A stretch of 64,000 nt of DNA from Clostridiales bacterium 38-18 (lineage in GTDB: Bacteria; Bacillota; Clostridia; Peptostreptococcales; Acidaminobacteraceae). Below the pieces are notes generated by a model. It was not told the origin of the DNA, made no database searches, and worked only from the letters and a program-made list of their open reading frames with translations. Location: assembly GCA_001897605.1 (NCBI GenBank), contig MKTL01000002.1:100856-164855 (forward strand), given 5' to 3'. The stretch's first letter is position 1. The number at the start of each line of letters is the position of its first letter. The position numbers and the translations under genes were made by a program. This document shows positions 1 through 10,006 of the stretch, in pieces.

Positions 1-1
1 A

Positions 2-85
2 GAAATTATGCTAGATCGACGCGTCGATGTAAGAAAAATACAAGGGCTTTTGCGGCAGGAGGTTTCATATGCAGAAGAAGCATAG
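2..85 (+). CDS. C-terminal end of an upstream gene (partial)
   Basis: An open frame enters from the left edge and ends at TAG 83-85 with a short charged tail (about 27 residues, ending LRQEVSYAEEA). It overlaps the next gene by 17 bases, the usual arrangement in clusters of a MoxR-type ATPase, a DUF58 protein and a transglutaminase, so it may be the end of a DUF58-type protein. The fragment is too short to identify; the overlap with a well-formed downstream start is the main support. Confidence 0.35.
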   Translation, partial: EIMLDRRVDVRKIQGLLRQEVSYAEEA

Positions 86-1337
86 AGATCGTGCCCAATT
101 GATTTCAGATTTTATCAAGGGGCTAGAGTACACTTTATTTTTACTACTAATCGTGTTTACCGTTGCAGGCTTTTTTAGAAAAGAAACGCTGATGGTTTCA
201 AGATTTGGTCTTGCCTGGGCGATTAATTTTTTATTATATGGCTTCTCCGCGGCTACGATAGAATTCTTTAAAAAGAAACCCGCTGGGTGGTTTATGACGG
301 TTTTTATTACCTTGATAGGCATTTCAATTCTTTTGATTACTAATGGCGTGTTTTATTTGCTAAGTGGTCCTTTAGTAGTGGTGTTTGTCTTAAGCATGAT
401 TCGAGGGATGAATTATTCTATACTAGAGGAAAAAATTGAACCACTTAAATCTAGAATTTTTTACACGGATATCATTCTTGGTTTGATTATATTTATATTA
501 AAGCTTGGCGACATTGAAGGCTATGGTGCATTAAAATCCTATTATTTAATATATGTGATTATTAGTCTTTTGCTACTCAATTTAGTTAATATGAACAATG
601 CATATGCAAGTGGTACACATCAAATCAATCGCTCAAAGAACGTTGAAAAGTTTGGTAGAATTGCCCTTGGAATTTCAATATCTCTAATCATCATCGTTCA
701 GCTTCAGATTTTTGATTTTTGGTCGTTGATTCTAGCGTTATTAGACAAAGCTTATAATGTCATCTATAGGGTGGTTTCATTAATTATCTATCCGCTGTTG
801 TATCTAATGGATAAATTATTGGGCTTGTTTCGATTAGATGGTTTAAAGGAGGTTGACATCGCTGGTCCCTTATCGCCAGATATGCAAGAGCAGCTTCCCA
901 ATTTACCTAATAACACAGGTATTCCAAATTGGATGGTTACTGTGTTCTATGTGATAACTTGGTCGGTAATCATTCTCATTAGTATCCTTCTTCTTAAAAA
1001 AGCCTATGATGTCTTTAAAAGTAGGAAAAAGAAGATGGATAGCTATGGCAGTGAAGAAAGATCGTTTGTGTTCAATAGAAAAGAAATGTTAGGCAATTTA
1101 CTAGGTCGATTTAAAAAAGAGGCTTCAAAGCTGCCTCAAAATGAGGTTAGAAAAAAATATCGAGAGCAGCTGATTAAAAATGATAACCTATATTTGGGTA
1201 AGAAGAAATATGAAACCCCCTATGAATATATGATACGAATTAGTGCAGATGAGTCACTCTCAGATGAGGATAAACTAAGTTTTGAGAAGCTCACAATGGC
1301 ATATCAGATTGCTCGGTATCGCGAGGATTTAGATTGA
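69..1337 (+). CDS. Multi-pass membrane protein with DUF4129-like tail
   Basis: 422-residue membrane protein. Roughly the first 260 residues hold several hydrophobic spans (near residues 20-40, 50-70, 75-110, 130-180, 195-255), then a soluble stretch, another span around 295-315, and a basic cytosolic C-terminal part. The last 80 residues (KKYREQL..., KKYETPYEYM, then a helical end with YQIARYRED) resemble the DUF4129 module found at the end of transglutaminase-like membrane proteins. The start has an AGGAGG site and lies inside the end of the preceding frame, suggesting coupling. The transglutaminase core itself is not visible, so this is probably an accessory member of a DUF58/MoxR/transglutaminase cluster. 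Exact function unknown. Confidence 0.6.
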   Translation: MQKKHRDRAQLISDFIKGLEYTLFLLLIVFTVAGFFRKETLMVSRFGLAWAINFLLYGFSAATIEFFKKKPAGWFMTVFITLIGISILLITNGVFYLLSGPLVVVFVLSMIRGMNYSILEEKIEPLKSRIFYTDIILGLIIFILKLGDIEGYGALKSYYLIYVIISLLLLNLVNMNNAYASGTHQINRSKNVEKFGRIALGISISLIIIVQLQIFDFWSLILALLDKAYNVIYRVVSLIIYPLLYLMDKLLGLFRLDGLKEVDIAGPLSPDMQEQLPNLPNNTGIPNWMVTVFYVITWSVIILISILLLKKAYDVFKSRKKKMDSYGSEERSFVFNRKEMLGNLLGRFKKEASKLPQNEVRKKYREQLIKNDNLYLGKKKYETPYEYMIRISADESLSDEDKLSFEKLTMAYQIARYREDLD

Positions 1338-1344
1338 TGTTTGA

Positions 1345-1373
1345 TTGCACACACATAGCAATAGTGATATAAT
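1345..1373 (+). promoter_or_regulatory. Promoter of the riboswitch-oadBG unit
   Basis: TTGCAC (1345-1350), a 17-base spacer, then a perfect TATAAT (1368-1373). It places the transcription start near 1380, immediately 5' of the riboswitch core. Confidence 0.6.
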
Positions 1374-1379
1374 TATTTT

Positions 1380-1480
1380 AAGTTTAGGGGAGTAGCTTGC
1401 AATCTTCGGATTGTGTTGATGGTCGTCATGACGGCGTAAGCCCGGTCATCAGCTCTATTGATAGCGAGACTTATACTTCA
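1380..1480 (+). ncRNA. yybP-ykoY (Mn2+) riboswitch
   Basis: The leader carries the two conserved blocks of the yybP-ykoY class: GGGGAGTAGC directly after the P1 5' strand (about 1387-1396) and TAGCGAGACTTATACTT at the 3' side (about 1462-1478). Between them lie a small UUCG-capped hairpin (GCAATC/GATTGT) and a second arm with GTCATGAC. The 3' strand of P1 (TTATACTT) is also the first half of the terminator that follows, so P1 formation and termination exclude each other: ligand binding should prevent termination. This class is known to sense Mn2+ and usually controls MntP, TerC/YkoY or P-type ATPase genes. Here the downstream genes are oadB and oadG. Confidence 0.82.
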
Positions 1481-1513
1481 ATTTCCTATGGAATTGAAGT
1501 ATAAGTCTTTTTT
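1468..1513 (+). terminator. Riboswitch expression-platform terminator
   Basis: A 17-bp stem (GACTTATACTTCAATTT paired with its complement around CCTATG), followed by six or more T. The 5' arm overlaps riboswitch P1, as expected for ligand-controlled attenuation. Confidence 0.85.
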
Positions 1514-1630
1514 ATTATGTAGCGAATTATCTGATGCAAAATCAATAGCATCAAATCAATAAGGAATTACTTTCGAAATTGCTGGACGATAAGCCCTATA
1601 CATTATAAAATCATATTTGGGAGGAGAACC

Positions 1631-2776
1631 ATGAGTCAATTATTTCAAGGCATTGCAGAGTTTCATTGGCAGTATCTTATCATGTACGCCATTGGGATTG
1701 CACTGATTTATTTAGCAATAAAGAAAGACTATGAGCCAATGCTGTTATTACCGATTGGGTTTGGAGCGATTTTAGTCAACTTACCATTTAGCTCAATATG
1801 GGAATATGAGGGGACACCTGGCGTTTTACAGATTTTTTATAACTCGGGGATTCTAACTGAAATATTTCCAGTATTGATATTTGTGGCAGTTGGAGCGATG
1901 ATTGATTTCACGCCATTGCTCAAGCAGCCACGCATGTTGTTCTTTGGTGCTGCAGCGCAGTTTGGTATTTTTTTCACGACTTTGGCCGCGCTTTATATTG
2001 GTCATTTGTTCCCTGAGCTTGGCTTTGATTTAAAAACCTCCTCTGCTATTGGTATTATTGGTGCAGCGGACGGGCCAACTTCAATTTTTGTCGCTTCAAA
2101 GTTTGCAAAGGATTGGCTTGGACCTATATCTGTCGCTGCCTATTCTTACATGGCTCTTGTGCCTGTGATTCAACCTCCAGTGATCAGAGCGCTTACGACG
2201 AAAAAAGAAAGAATGATCAAAATGCCTTATCACGATGTCAAGGTTTCTAAAACGGTATTAATCGCATTTCCGATTTTAATTACGATCATTTCAGGCATTA
2301 TCGCACCAATTTCAGTTCCCTTAGTTGGCCTTTTGATGTTCGGTAATCTCATTAGAGAATCTGGGGTTTTAGAAAGACTCTCGAAGGCAGCTCAAAACGA
2401 ACTGGCTAACCTTGTGACGTTGCTCCTTGGAATCACAATTGGTGCAACGATGTATTATGATAAATTCTTAGATGTTAAAACATTAATCATTATGGTGATG
2501 GGATTGGTTGCTTTTGTCTTCGATACTGCAGGCGGTGTTTTATTTGCAAAGCTGATGAATCTTTTTACCAAAGATAAAGTGAACCCGATGGTGGGCGCAG
2601 CTGGAATCTCGGCATTTCCTATGTCTGCTAGAATTGTTCAGAAGATGGCAAAACAAGAGGATCCACATAACTTTATATTGATGCAAGCGGTGAGTGCAAA
2701 TGTTGCTGGCCAGCTTGGATCTATAGTTGCAGGTGGTATGGTCTTGGCACTGGTACCTTGGTTATTGATGAAATAG
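1631..2776 (+). CDS. oadB: Sodium ion-translocating decarboxylase beta-subunit family protein
   Basis: 381 residues, the normal length of the OadB/GcdB/MmdB family, the membrane subunit that couples decarboxylation of a carboxybiotin carrier to Na+ export. About ten hydrophobic spans are seen. Family signatures include GAMIDFTPLL (near 97-106), the GIIGAADGPTSIF block (near 140-153), PVIQPPVIRAL and the C-terminal GAAGISAFPMSARIVQ and ANVAGQLGSIVAGG stretches. GGAGGAG lies 5 bases before the ATG. It is followed 9 bases later by a gamma-subunit gene, but no alpha (carboxyltransferase) or biotin-carrier gene is present here. Expression is predicted to be gated by the yybP-ykoY riboswitch in its leader. 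Which decarboxylase, if any, it serves cannot be told. Confidence 0.9.
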   Translation: MSQLFQGIAEFHWQYLIMYAIGIALIYLAIKKDYEPMLLLPIGFGAILVNLPFSSIWEYEGTPGVLQIFYNSGILTEIFPVLIFVAVGAMIDFTPLLKQPRMLFFGAAAQFGIFFTTLAALYIGHLFPELGFDLKTSSAIGIIGAADGPTSIFVASKFAKDWLGPISVAAYSYMALVPVIQPPVIRALTTKKERMIKMPYHDVKVSKTVLIAFPILITIISGIIAPISVPLVGLLMFGNLIRESGVLERLSKAAQNELANLVTLLLGITIGATMYYDKFLDVKTLIIMVMGLVAFVFDTAGGVLFAKLMNLFTKDKVNPMVGAAGISAFPMSARIVQKMAKQEDPHNFILMQAVSANVAGQLGSIVAGGMVLALVPWLLMK

Positions 2777-2785
2777 GAGAGGCAT

Positions 2786-2917
2786 ATGAGTGAATTTTAT
2801 CTCGGACTGGAATTAATGGGCTATGGTCTTGCAGGCGTTTTCATCGTTTTAATAATGTTTTTTATCGTTATTAAGCTTTTGATTAAAATTTTTCCGTATA
2901 AAGAAGATCAAAAATGA
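2786..2917 (+). CDS. oadG: Sodium pump decarboxylase gamma subunit (small)
   Basis: A 43-codon gene with GAGAGG before ATG. The product has a single membrane span with the OadG_gamma signature: LELMGYGLAGVFIVLIMFF followed by a basic cytosolic end (IKLLIKIFPYKEDQK). OadG anchors and stabilises the decarboxylase complex; in short gammas only the helix and a brief tail are kept. It starts 9 bases after oadB and must be co-transcribed with it. Confidence 0.82.
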   Translation: MSEFYLGLELMGYGLAGVFIVLIMFFIVIKLLIKIFPYKEDQK

Positions 2918-2920
2918 GTA

Positions 2921-2949
2921 TTGACATAAATCATTCGATGAAGTACTAT
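2921..2949 (+). promoter_or_regulatory. carAB promoter
   Basis: Consensus TTGACA (2921-2926), 17-base spacer, TACTAT (2944-2949). It begins just after the oadG stop codon, so the pyrimidine operon is transcribed independently. Confidence 0.7.
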
Positions 2950-2955
2950 ATCTCT

Positions 2956-3138
2956 TAATGAATACACTTTAAATTGGTCCTGTGAGGCCAGCAAGAGGTA
3001 TGGTATGAAAAACAAGGGTTTATTATGTCAATTATTAATATTTAAGGAAGCAGACGCATTATAAATAATGTGTTAGCTTCCTTTTTTGTCATATAAAGCT
3101 TTGAATTACCTTCTCTAGTGTATGAAAGGGAGGTTAAT
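2956..3138 (+). promoter_or_regulatory. PyrR-dependent attenuator leader of carAB
   Basis: The leader holds GGTCCTGTGAGGCC (about 2977-2990) followed by AGCAAGAGG, matching the PyrR-binding loop consensus ARUCCNGNGAGGYU. A terminator hairpin (3044-3087) follows and carA starts 50 bases later. By analogy with Bacillota pyr operons, UMP-loaded PyrR binds this element and favours the terminator. No pyrR gene lies in the window. Confidence 0.78.
3044..3087 (+). terminator. Attenuator terminator upstream of carA
   Basis: AAGGAAGC ... GCTTCCTTTTTT with inner pairing of GCATTA to TAATGT around a short loop, ending in a T run. Confidence 0.8.
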
Positions 3139-4197
3139 ATGAAGGCAAAATTAATACTAGAAAATGGCATGATCTTCGAAGGTAAAAGCTTCGGATATCC
3201 TGTTGATACAGTTGGCGAGGTCGTTTTTAATACAGGGATGACAGGTTATCAAGAACTTCTTACAGATCCTTCGTATCATGGGCAAATCGTAGTAATGACT
3301 TATCCATTAATCGGAAATTACGGTATTAATACAGATGATTTTGAATCCGCTAAGGTACAAGCCTGTGGGTTTATCGTACGAGAACTAACCGAGTTATCCA
3401 GTAACTTTAGATCAGAAATGGAGCTAAATCACTTTCTAAAAAGACATAAAGTAATGGGCATAGAGGGGATTGACACGAGAGCATTAACCTTGGTTTTAAG
3501 AAATGAAGGAACAATGAGAGGTGTCATCACCACTGGTGAGTTAAGTCAAGAGCAACTAGAAGCTTTCTATAAAAGCTATGACAATAGCAATGCTGTGTTT
3601 GAGGTAACTTCAAAAGTAAAAAAATTGGTACAACCAATAACGCCAGCCTCGACATCAGTTGCACTTATGGATTTTGGTGCTAAATCCAATATCGTTAGAG
3701 AGCTGGTACAAAGAGGCGCTGAGGTAACACTCTATCCAGCAGAGACGACTGCTGAGGAAATTTTAAGCGGTGGACACGATTTGGTCTTCTTATCAAATGG
3801 ACCAGGTAACCCTGAAGATTTAACTGGTGTGATCGATGAAATTAAAAAATTAATGCGTGAAATACCAATTGCAGGAATCTGCTTGGGACATCAGCTATTA
3901 GCTTTAGCAGGTGGTGGTTCGACCACTCGGTTAAAATTTGGTCATAGAGGCTGCAATCATCCGGTTAAGGATCTGGTGAAAGACAAGGTATATATCACTT
4001 CACAGAATCATGGCTATGTTGTAGATCAAATGCCAGAGGCTTTTGATGTGACCCATATCAATGTCAACGATGCATCGATAGAAGGTATGAAACATCAAGT
4101 CCTTCCAATATACTCCGTTCAGTTTCATCCAGAAGCATCACCAGGACCAGTAGAGAGCGCATATTTATTTGATGAATTTTTAGAGTTAGCGAGATAG
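3139..4197 (+). CDS. carA: Carbamoyl-phosphate synthase small (glutaminase) chain
   Basis: 352 residues. CarA hydrolyses glutamine and channels ammonia to CarB for carbamoyl phosphate (pyrimidines and arginine). The N-terminal CPSase small domain has [20 protein letters not shown]; the C-terminal class I amidotransferase domain has [10 protein letters not shown], the nucleophile elbow [12 protein letters not shown] (Cys, near residue 246) and the HPEASPGP His/Glu pair. The start at 3139 is chosen because GGGAGG sits 5 bases upstream; an in-frame ATG at 3118 lies before the ribosome site. It is 8 bases from carB. Control is by the PyrR-type leader. Confidence 0.95.
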   Translation: MKAKLILENGMIFEGKSFGYPVDTVGEVVFNTGMTGYQELLTDPSYHGQIVVMTYPLIGNYGINTDDFESAKVQACGFIVRELTELSSNFRSEMELNHFLKRHKVMGIEGIDTRALTLVLRNEGTMRGVITTGELSQEQLEAFYKSYDNSNAVFEVTSKVKKLVQPITPASTSVALMDFGAKSNIVRELVQRGAEVTLYPAETTAEEILSGGHDLVFLSNGPGNPEDLTGVIDEIKKLMREIPIAGICLGHQLLALAGGGSTTRLKFGHRGCNHPVKDLVKDKVYITSQNHGYVVDQMPEAFDVTHINVNDASIEGMKHQVLPIYSVQFHPEASPGPVESAYLFDEFLELAR

Positions 4198-4205
4198 GAG
4201 GAATT

Positions 4206-7200
4206 ATGCCAAGACAGACGGAAATTAAAAAGACACTTGTAATTGGATCAGGACCAATCATTATTGGGCAGGCGGCAGAATTTGACTATTCGGGAACGCA
4301 AGCGTGTCAGGCTTTAAGAGAAGAAGGGGTTGAGGTTGTATTAATTAATTCTAACCCAGCGACCATCATGACAGATAATGAAGTTGCAGATAAAATATAT
4401 ATTGAACCCATCACGAGCGAAATGCTTGAAGTGATTATTAGAGATGAAAAGCCGGATAGTTTATTAGCGGGAATGGGTGGTCAGACCGCTCTTAATATGG
4501 CTTTAACGCTACATGAGAAAGGCATACTTGAAAAATATGGCGTTAAACTAATTGGCACGTCTATCAATGGTATTATGCAAGGGGAAGACCGAGCATTGTT
4601 TAAGGATATGATGGCGTGTATCAATGAGCCAGTCATTCAATCAGAAATCGTTACAGAGGTTGAAGCTGCGGTTGTATTTGCAAATCAAGTTGGCTATCCA
4701 GTGATCATCCGTCCAGCCTATACCTTAGGTGGTACTGGTGGTGGTATCGCTGATGATGAAGAGATGCTGAGAACGATTGCTAAATCTGGTATAGATAATA
4801 GCCCAGTGAATCAAGTATTAATTGAAAAGAGTATAAAAGGCTGGAAAGAAATAGAGTATGAGGTGATGCGTGATGCTAAAGGTAATCGCATCTCTGTATG
4901 TAACATGGAAAACATCGATCCTGTTGGGATTCACACAGGCGATAGCATCGTAGTTGCACCTAGCCAAACCTTATCAGATAAAGAATATCAAATGCTTCGT
5001 ACATCAGCATTTAAAATCATAGAGGCGATAGGGATAGAAGGAGGTTGTAACGTTCAGTTTGCACTTCACCCAGAGAGCTTTGAATATGCGGTTATAGAAA
5101 TTAACCCTAGGGTGAGCCGTTCGTCTGCGCTTGCTTCAAAAGCAACAGGTTATCCAATTGCAAAGGTTGCAGCGAAAATAGCTTTAGGATATGGACTTGA
5201 TGAAATTAAAAATGCAGTAATAGGCGTTACGTATGCCTGTTTCGAGCCAAGTTTGGATTATGTGGTCGTTAAGTTTCCTAAATGGCCATTTGAAAAGTTT
5301 TATAAAGCCGATCGTACTTTGGGAACAAAGATGATGGCAACGGGTGAAATCATGGCGATTGGCAGTAACTTTGAAGCGGCATTTTTAAAAGGGTTACGCT
5401 CACTTGAACTCGGTCAATACCATTTAAAACACAAAGGCTTTATCGATAAAAGTACGGATGCGTTAAAAAATCTAATAAAAAAGCCAAATGACGAAAGAAT
5501 TTTTGCACTGACAGAATTAATTCGTAGAGATTATAAGCTAGATATGATTCACAAAATCACTGGTATTGATGAATGGTTTTTAGATAAGATTAAAAATCTG
5601 ATTCAACTTGAAAGTGAAATCGAAGCTCAGAGATTAGTGGATATCAAACCAGAAAAAATGAGACTTTTAAAACGTAAAGGTTTCTCAGATAAAGGCCTAG
5701 CTGAGCTTTTAAGTGTTTCGCCTAAGGACATCTATAACTATAGAAAAGCGCATAAGATTGTACCAGTCTTTCACATGGTTGACACCTGTGCCGGTGAGTT
5801 TGAAGCGGTTTCACCATACTATTATTCGAGCTACGAGACCTACGACGAAGTTAAAGTAACTGAAAAAGAGAAAATTGTAGTCATCGGATCAGGTCCAATC
5901 CGAATCGGACAGGGAATAGAGTTTGACTACGCCTCAGTTCACTGTATTAAAGCATTAAAAGCGATTGGTTATGAAACGATTATTATTAACAGCAATCCTG
6001 AAACCGTAAGTACAGATTTCTCAATTGCAGATAAATTATACTTTGAACCTTTAACTGAAGAAGAAGTTCTCAATATCCTTCAAAAAGAAAATCCGAAAGG
6101 TGTTATCGTACAGTTTGGTGGACAAACGGCGATTAAACTAGCGGACTTTATCGAAAAGTCAGGCTATCCAATCTTTGGTGCATCCTATGATCAAATCGAT
6201 ATCTGTGAAGACAGAGATCGCTTTGAAATATTCTTAGAAGCACAAGGAATTGCTCGTCCAAAAGGCATCGGTGTCGAAAACATTGAAGCAGGTTTATCAG
6301 CCGTTGAAAAGCTAGGATTACCCGTTCTGGTTCGCCCAAGCTACGTTTTGGGCGGTCAAGGAATGAAGATTTGTAGAGATGTGTCTGAAGTGAAGCACTA
6401 CTTAACAGATGCGTTTGCAAAAAATAAAAAGAATCCAGTGTTGATCGACAAATATCTCGTTGGTATGGAAGTCGAGGTTGATGCTATCAGTGATGGCAAT
6501 TCTGTCTTAATCCCTGGCATCATGGAGCATATTGAAAGGGCGGGAATCCACTCAGGAGACAGTATGACGGTTTATCCGCCACAAAACATCTCTCAAGCAT
6601 TAAAAAATGAGATCTTAAATGTCACAAAGAAAATTGCAAGTGGACTAAATCTAAAAGGGATGATCAATATCCAGTTCGTCGTAGCTGAAGACAAGCTGTA
6701 TGTCATAGAGGTAAACCCAAGAGCTTCAAGAACGGTACCGTATCTTTCAAAGGTAAGCGGGGTTCCAATTGTGGATTTAGCGACGAAAGTTTCCTTAGGA
6801 GAGTCTTTATGTGACTTAGAATATGGCGTGGATCTTTATCCTGAAGCAGAATTGATTTCAGTAAAAGTGCCAGTGTTCTCAACACAAAAATTACCTGACG
6901 TAGAGATTTCACTTGGACCAGAAATGAAGTCTACAGGCGAAGTCTTAGGGATTGGCAAAACCTATGCAGAAGCTTTAACTAAGGGATTCCTTGCTGCTAA
7001 AACTGAAATCGACCTTAAAGGTGCGAAAATACTTCTGACTTTAAATGAGAATGATAAAGCAGAGCTCTGTGAAAGCGATCTTCCAAAGAAAGCCCAGTTT
7101 GTGGCAACAACGGGTACTGCAAAACGAATCGAAGCTTTAGGACGCAATGTACACATAACGAGAAAAATAAGAAATGAAAGCTCAAATCTTCTCAGTTTAA

Positions 7201-7394
7201 TTAAAGATAGAGAAATCGGATTCATCATTAATACGCCAACGGTTGGAGAAGATAGTGAACGAGACGGCTTTATGATGAGAAGACTGGCTGCTGAGCATAA
7301 TATTCCTATGTTCACTTCGCTCGATACCTACAGAGCTTGGTTAAAAGCGTTTGAGTATTCTGAAGCATTAACTGCCTACCAATTAAAGAAATAA
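4206..7394 (+). CDS. carB: Carbamoyl-phosphate synthase large chain
   Basis: 1062 residues, full family length. Two homologous ATP-grasp halves are evident: [18 protein letters not shown] near the start and [18 protein letters not shown] near residue 560, each followed by [13 protein letters not shown] or [11 protein letters not shown] nucleotide-binding loops and the [18 protein letters not shown] / [18 protein letters not shown] metal-binding motifs. The oligomerisation domain separates them and the C-terminal MGS-like allosteric domain ends near residue 1055. Makes carbamoyl phosphate with CarA. Ribosome site AGGAGG 5 bases before ATG. A terminator follows. Confidence 0.96.
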   Translation: MPRQTEIKKTLVIGSGPIIIGQAAEFDYSGTQACQALREEGVEVVLINSNPATIMTDNEVADKIYIEPITSEMLEVIIRDEKPDSLLAGMGGQTALNMALTLHEKGILEKYGVKLIGTSINGIMQGEDRALFKDMMACINEPVIQSEIVTEVEAAVVFANQVGYPVIIRPAYTLGGTGGGIADDEEMLRTIAKSGIDNSPVNQVLIEKSIKGWKEIEYEVMRDAKGNRISVCNMENIDPVGIHTGDSIVVAPSQTLSDKEYQMLRTSAFKIIEAIGIEGGCNVQFALHPESFEYAVIEINPRVSRSSALASKATGYPIAKVAAKIALGYGLDEIKNAVIGVTYACFEPSLDYVVVKFPKWPFEKFYKADRTLGTKMMATGEIMAIGSNFEAAFLKGLRSLELGQYHLKHKGFIDKSTDALKNLIKKPNDERIFALTELIRRDYKLDMIHKITGIDEWFLDKIKNLIQLESEIEAQRLVDIKPEKMRLLKRKGFSDKGLAELLSVSPKDIYNYRKAHKIVPVFHMVDTCAGEFEAVSPYYYSSYETYDEVKVTEKEKIVVIGSGPIRIGQGIEFDYASVHCIKALKAIGYETIIINSNPETVSTDFSIADKLYFEPLTEEEVLNILQKENPKGVIVQFGGQTAIKLADFIEKSGYPIFGASYDQIDICEDRDRFEIFLEAQGIARPKGIGVENIEAGLSAVEKLGLPVLVRPSYVLGGQGMKICRDVSEVKHYLTDAFAKNKKNPVLIDKYLVGMEVEVDAISDGNSVLIPGIMEHIERAGIHSGDSMTVYPPQNISQALKNEILNVTKKIASGLNLKGMINIQFVVAEDKLYVIEVNPRASRTVPYLSKVSGVPIVDLATKVSLGESLCDLEYGVDLYPEAELISVKVPVFSTQKLPDVEISLGPEMKSTGEVLGIGKTYAEALTKGFLAAKTEIDLKGAKILLTLNENDKAELCESDLPKKAQFVATTGTAKRIEALGRNVHITRKIRNESSNLLSLIKDREIGFIINTPTVGEDSERDGFMMRRLAAEHNIPMFTSLDTYRAWLKAFEYSEALTAYQLKK

Positions 7395-7418
7395 TCGACC
7401 CTATCGTTCTTACTATAG

Positions 7419-7469
7419 AAGCCCCCATCGACCTACCACCTAGGTTAATGGGGGCTACTTCCTTTTTAT
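7419..7469. terminator. Terminator between convergent carB and the GGDEF gene
   Basis: AGCCCCCAT paired with ATGGGGGCT around an 18-base loop, then TACTTCCTTTTTATT. The stem is near the end of both convergent genes; the T tract is best on the plus strand. Confidence 0.75.
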
Positions 7470-9859
7470 TCGTTCTTGCTCAATGAGTTATGCTTCAATT
7501 TCATAAAATTAAAGAATGACACATCATCAATCATCATATGATTAATGATCACGTCCTGAATGAGCGTAATAATGACTTCAGTTGGTTTATTCAGCAGCGA
7601 TTCTGAACAAGAATTTAGACGTTTAATCAGATCTTGATGTATGGTGTGATGATGTTGTATTTCATCCTCAAAGTAGTTGAGTTTATACATTAAATTTTCC
7701 TCGTAAATGGTGTGAGAGGTAAAATCAATACAAAGCGAATCAAATGTCGTCTGCATTTTTTCAAAATTATAATTACCTGAAGTGGCACAGTTAATAATTC
7801 GATCGACACTGTCGATGAGGTGCTGATGTTGCAGATCCAGTTCACGATCGCCACTTATTAACAACGAACGCCAGCTATCCTTTGATGTCTTGCAGGTATT
7901 AAATTCAGGATTAATTTCAGAAGATATTTGATTTCTACCTGATTCCTTTGCGTTGAATAAGGCTTTGTCAGCTCTGTCAAAGAAGGAACTGTACTGGTCG
8001 CCTGATTGAATTTCTGATACACCAAAGCTGGCTGTAACCACACCAACATTATCATGGTAATTAATTTCAAATGCAGCTCTAATTTTCTCTGCCACGATAA
8101 CCGCTTGACTTATATCGGTTTCAGGTAAGAGGATTGCAAATTCTTCGCCGCCCCAACGCACTAATAGATCGGTATTTCGTATTAGGGTTTTAGCTATTTG
8201 TGCGGTCCTAACGAGTACCTCATCTCCAGCAATATGGCCAAAGGTATCGTTGACAGCTTTGAAATGATCTAGGTCAAATACAATGAGTGAAAAGGTATTC
8301 CCATACCTGTAGTATCGATCGAGCTCACGTCTTAATACTTCCTCGAAGAGATGGCGATTTGCAAGACCAGTTAAGCTATCGTGAGACGCTCTTTGAATCA
8401 AGAGTGCTTCGTAATCCTTTTTACTTTGTATATCCACAATTATGGCGACATAATGGTCGCTATCTGATATCGGATGCAGGTGAATTTCACCCCAAAATAC
8501 GCTGTGGTTGAGCGTCATAAATTGGGTCTCATAAATACTAATTCCTTCATTATGATTTAAGTTGTGTTTTAAAGCGGCATAATCTGTAGGGGATGAAAAC
8601 AGAAGCTCTGGATGCTGGCTAAAGATTTCATCAAACTCAGTTTTATCTTGTGTACCAAATAAGCTAGACATATAGGCATTGGTATACTTAATCATAAAGT
8701 TTTGATCCACTAATACGAGACCGACGGGTAGGGTGTTAATTAATCTTTCTGACATGAGCTGAATCGAATGCGCTAGCTCACCAAATTCATCTGTTCTGTC
8801 AAAGTCATAGAGTGACTCATCCCAGAATAGATTTTTTAAATTGATGCTTTCCTTGAGCTGCGTAAATGGTTTTACAAAGTTTCTTCGTATAAACCAATTA
8901 ATGACGAATAAGATGATTAGAATAGTTGAAATGCCTGAAAATAAAAATACAAACAGATTATTACCGTTGTAAAATGCATTTTGACTATATAGGGTCCCCA
9001 CAAACCAATCTGTATTTTCAATTCTTTGGAGGGCGATATAGGTATAAGCATCGTTACGTATTTTAATTTGAAGCTGTGTTTCCATTGAGTCAATAAAATC
9101 GTTTAATAGAGGCTTGAACTGACTATCAGCAGATACAGAAAATACACTTTGAAGAGTTGAATCAAAGGGATTAGAGCTTGAACTATCAAGCAAAATCTCA
9201 CCATGTCTATTAAAAATCAAACTAACAGAGTTTGTTTCTGCATTTTGAAAGTCGGTATCCGATATGAAGTCGTTAAATGAAAGTCCAGTTCCAATAACCC
9301 CGAGCGGCTTGCCTTCATAAAGTATTGGAACATTAATCCAAACGCGATATGACTTTAAAATTCTGTCCTCATCCACATTGAGAAGATAATCTTGCTTACT
9401 ATTGCGTGCCTCCCAATACCATTGATCTGATTCTTTTGTAGGGTTGACCTGCGCCACAGGAACTAACACCACTTCGTTATTAGAAAGGTGTGGATAATAT
9501 AAATTTTTAGAGGCGTCAATCGCTAAAAACAAGTCTTGCGAGGACATAAGCTCAATAAAGGTAAAGTAGTCAGCTTTGGCAATACTCTTAAGCTCAGAGT
9601 CGTATTCTGAACGTATCCAGTTTAATAGCGCAGAAGAATTAGCCATCTTTTCGGAGAGAGCAATCTCCTTGATAAGATGACTGTGTACAGAGGAAGCAAT
9701 ATTGTACCAATACATTCGCGCGTATTGTTCGGAAATGGTTTCTTTAATTCTATGGATTTGACCAATTGATAGGACAAGATTTAAAATGATCATCAAGGTC
9801 AAAACTGCAATAATCATTAAATTGATTTTACCTTTGATTGATTCAGTTAGCCTTTTCAT
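7466..9859 (-). CDS. Membrane diguanylate cyclase with C-terminal hemerythrin domain
   Basis: 797 residues. Order: membrane span (about 12-30), large extracytoplasmic dCache-like sensor (about 35-300), second span (about 303-325), HAMP-like linker, PAS-like domain (about 375-490), GGDEF domain (about 500-655) and a bacteriohemerythrin domain (about 665-790). The cyclase looks active: GGEEF at 570-574, preceded by RNTD, an intact inhibitory I-site. The hemerythrin part keeps the di-iron ligand pattern (HQHLID, HTIYEEN, HHHTIH, NHMMIDD). It should make c-di-GMP in response to an external ligand and to O2 or NO through the di-iron site. Monocistronic, with a terminator in common with carB. Confidence 0.88.
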   Translation of the reverse strand: MKRLTESIKGKINLMIIAVLTLMIILNLVLSIGQIHRIKETISEQYARMYWYNIASSVHSHLIKEIALSEKMANSSALLNWIRSEYDSELKSIAKADYFTFIELMSSQDLFLAIDASKNLYYPHLSNNEVVLVPVAQVNPTKESDQWYWEARNSKQDYLLNVDEDRILKSYRVWINVPILYEGKPLGVIGTGLSFNDFISDTDFQNAETNSVSLIFNRHGEILLDSSSSNPFDSTLQSVFSVSADSQFKPLLNDFIDSMETQLQIKIRNDAYTYIALQRIENTDWFVGTLYSQNAFYNGNNLFVFLFSGISTILIILFVINWFIRRNFVKPFTQLKESINLKNLFWDESLYDFDRTDEFGELAHSIQLMSERLINTLPVGLVLVDQNFMIKYTNAYMSSLFGTQDKTEFDEIFSQHPELLFSSPTDYAALKHNLNHNEGISIYETQFMTLNHSVFWGEIHLHPISDSDHYVAIIVDIQSKKDYEALLIQRASHDSLTGLANRHLFEEVLRRELDRYYRYGNTFSLIVFDLDHFKAVNDTFGHIAGDEVLVRTAQIAKTLIRNTDLLVRWGGEEFAILLPETDISQAVIVAEKIRAAFEINYHDNVGVVTASFGVSEIQSGDQYSSFFDRADKALFNAKESGRNQISSEINPEFNTCKTSKDSWRSLLISGDRELDLQHQHLIDSVDRIINCATSGNYNFEKMQTTFDSLCIDFTSHTIYEENLMYKLNYFEDEIQHHHTIHQDLIKRLNSCSESLLNKPTEVIITLIQDVIINHMMIDDVSFFNFMKLKHNSLSKNE

Positions 9860-9925
9860 AAAAGCCTCATTTCCAATTAGGGTGTTGATAGTATACCCTC
9901 TTCAGGTAAATATAGTCATGAAACG

Positions 9926-9988
9926 TAAAAATGCTCCCACGATGGTATTGCAGCTCTAAAGAGTTACAATATCATTGTGAGAGCATCA
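9926..9988 (-). terminator. Terminator of the RND exporter gene
   Basis: Read on the minus strand, a long stem (TGCTCTCACAATGATATTG pairing with CAATACCATCGTGGGAGCA with a few mismatches) is followed by TTTTT. It lies just after the stop codon of the RND gene. Confidence 0.8.
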
Positions 9989-10006
9989 AATATCTAAGTG
10001 AGATAT

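Noticed and set aside
6962-7315. 117-codon minus-strand frame inside carB.
   Set aside because: Shadow of the carB coding sequence.
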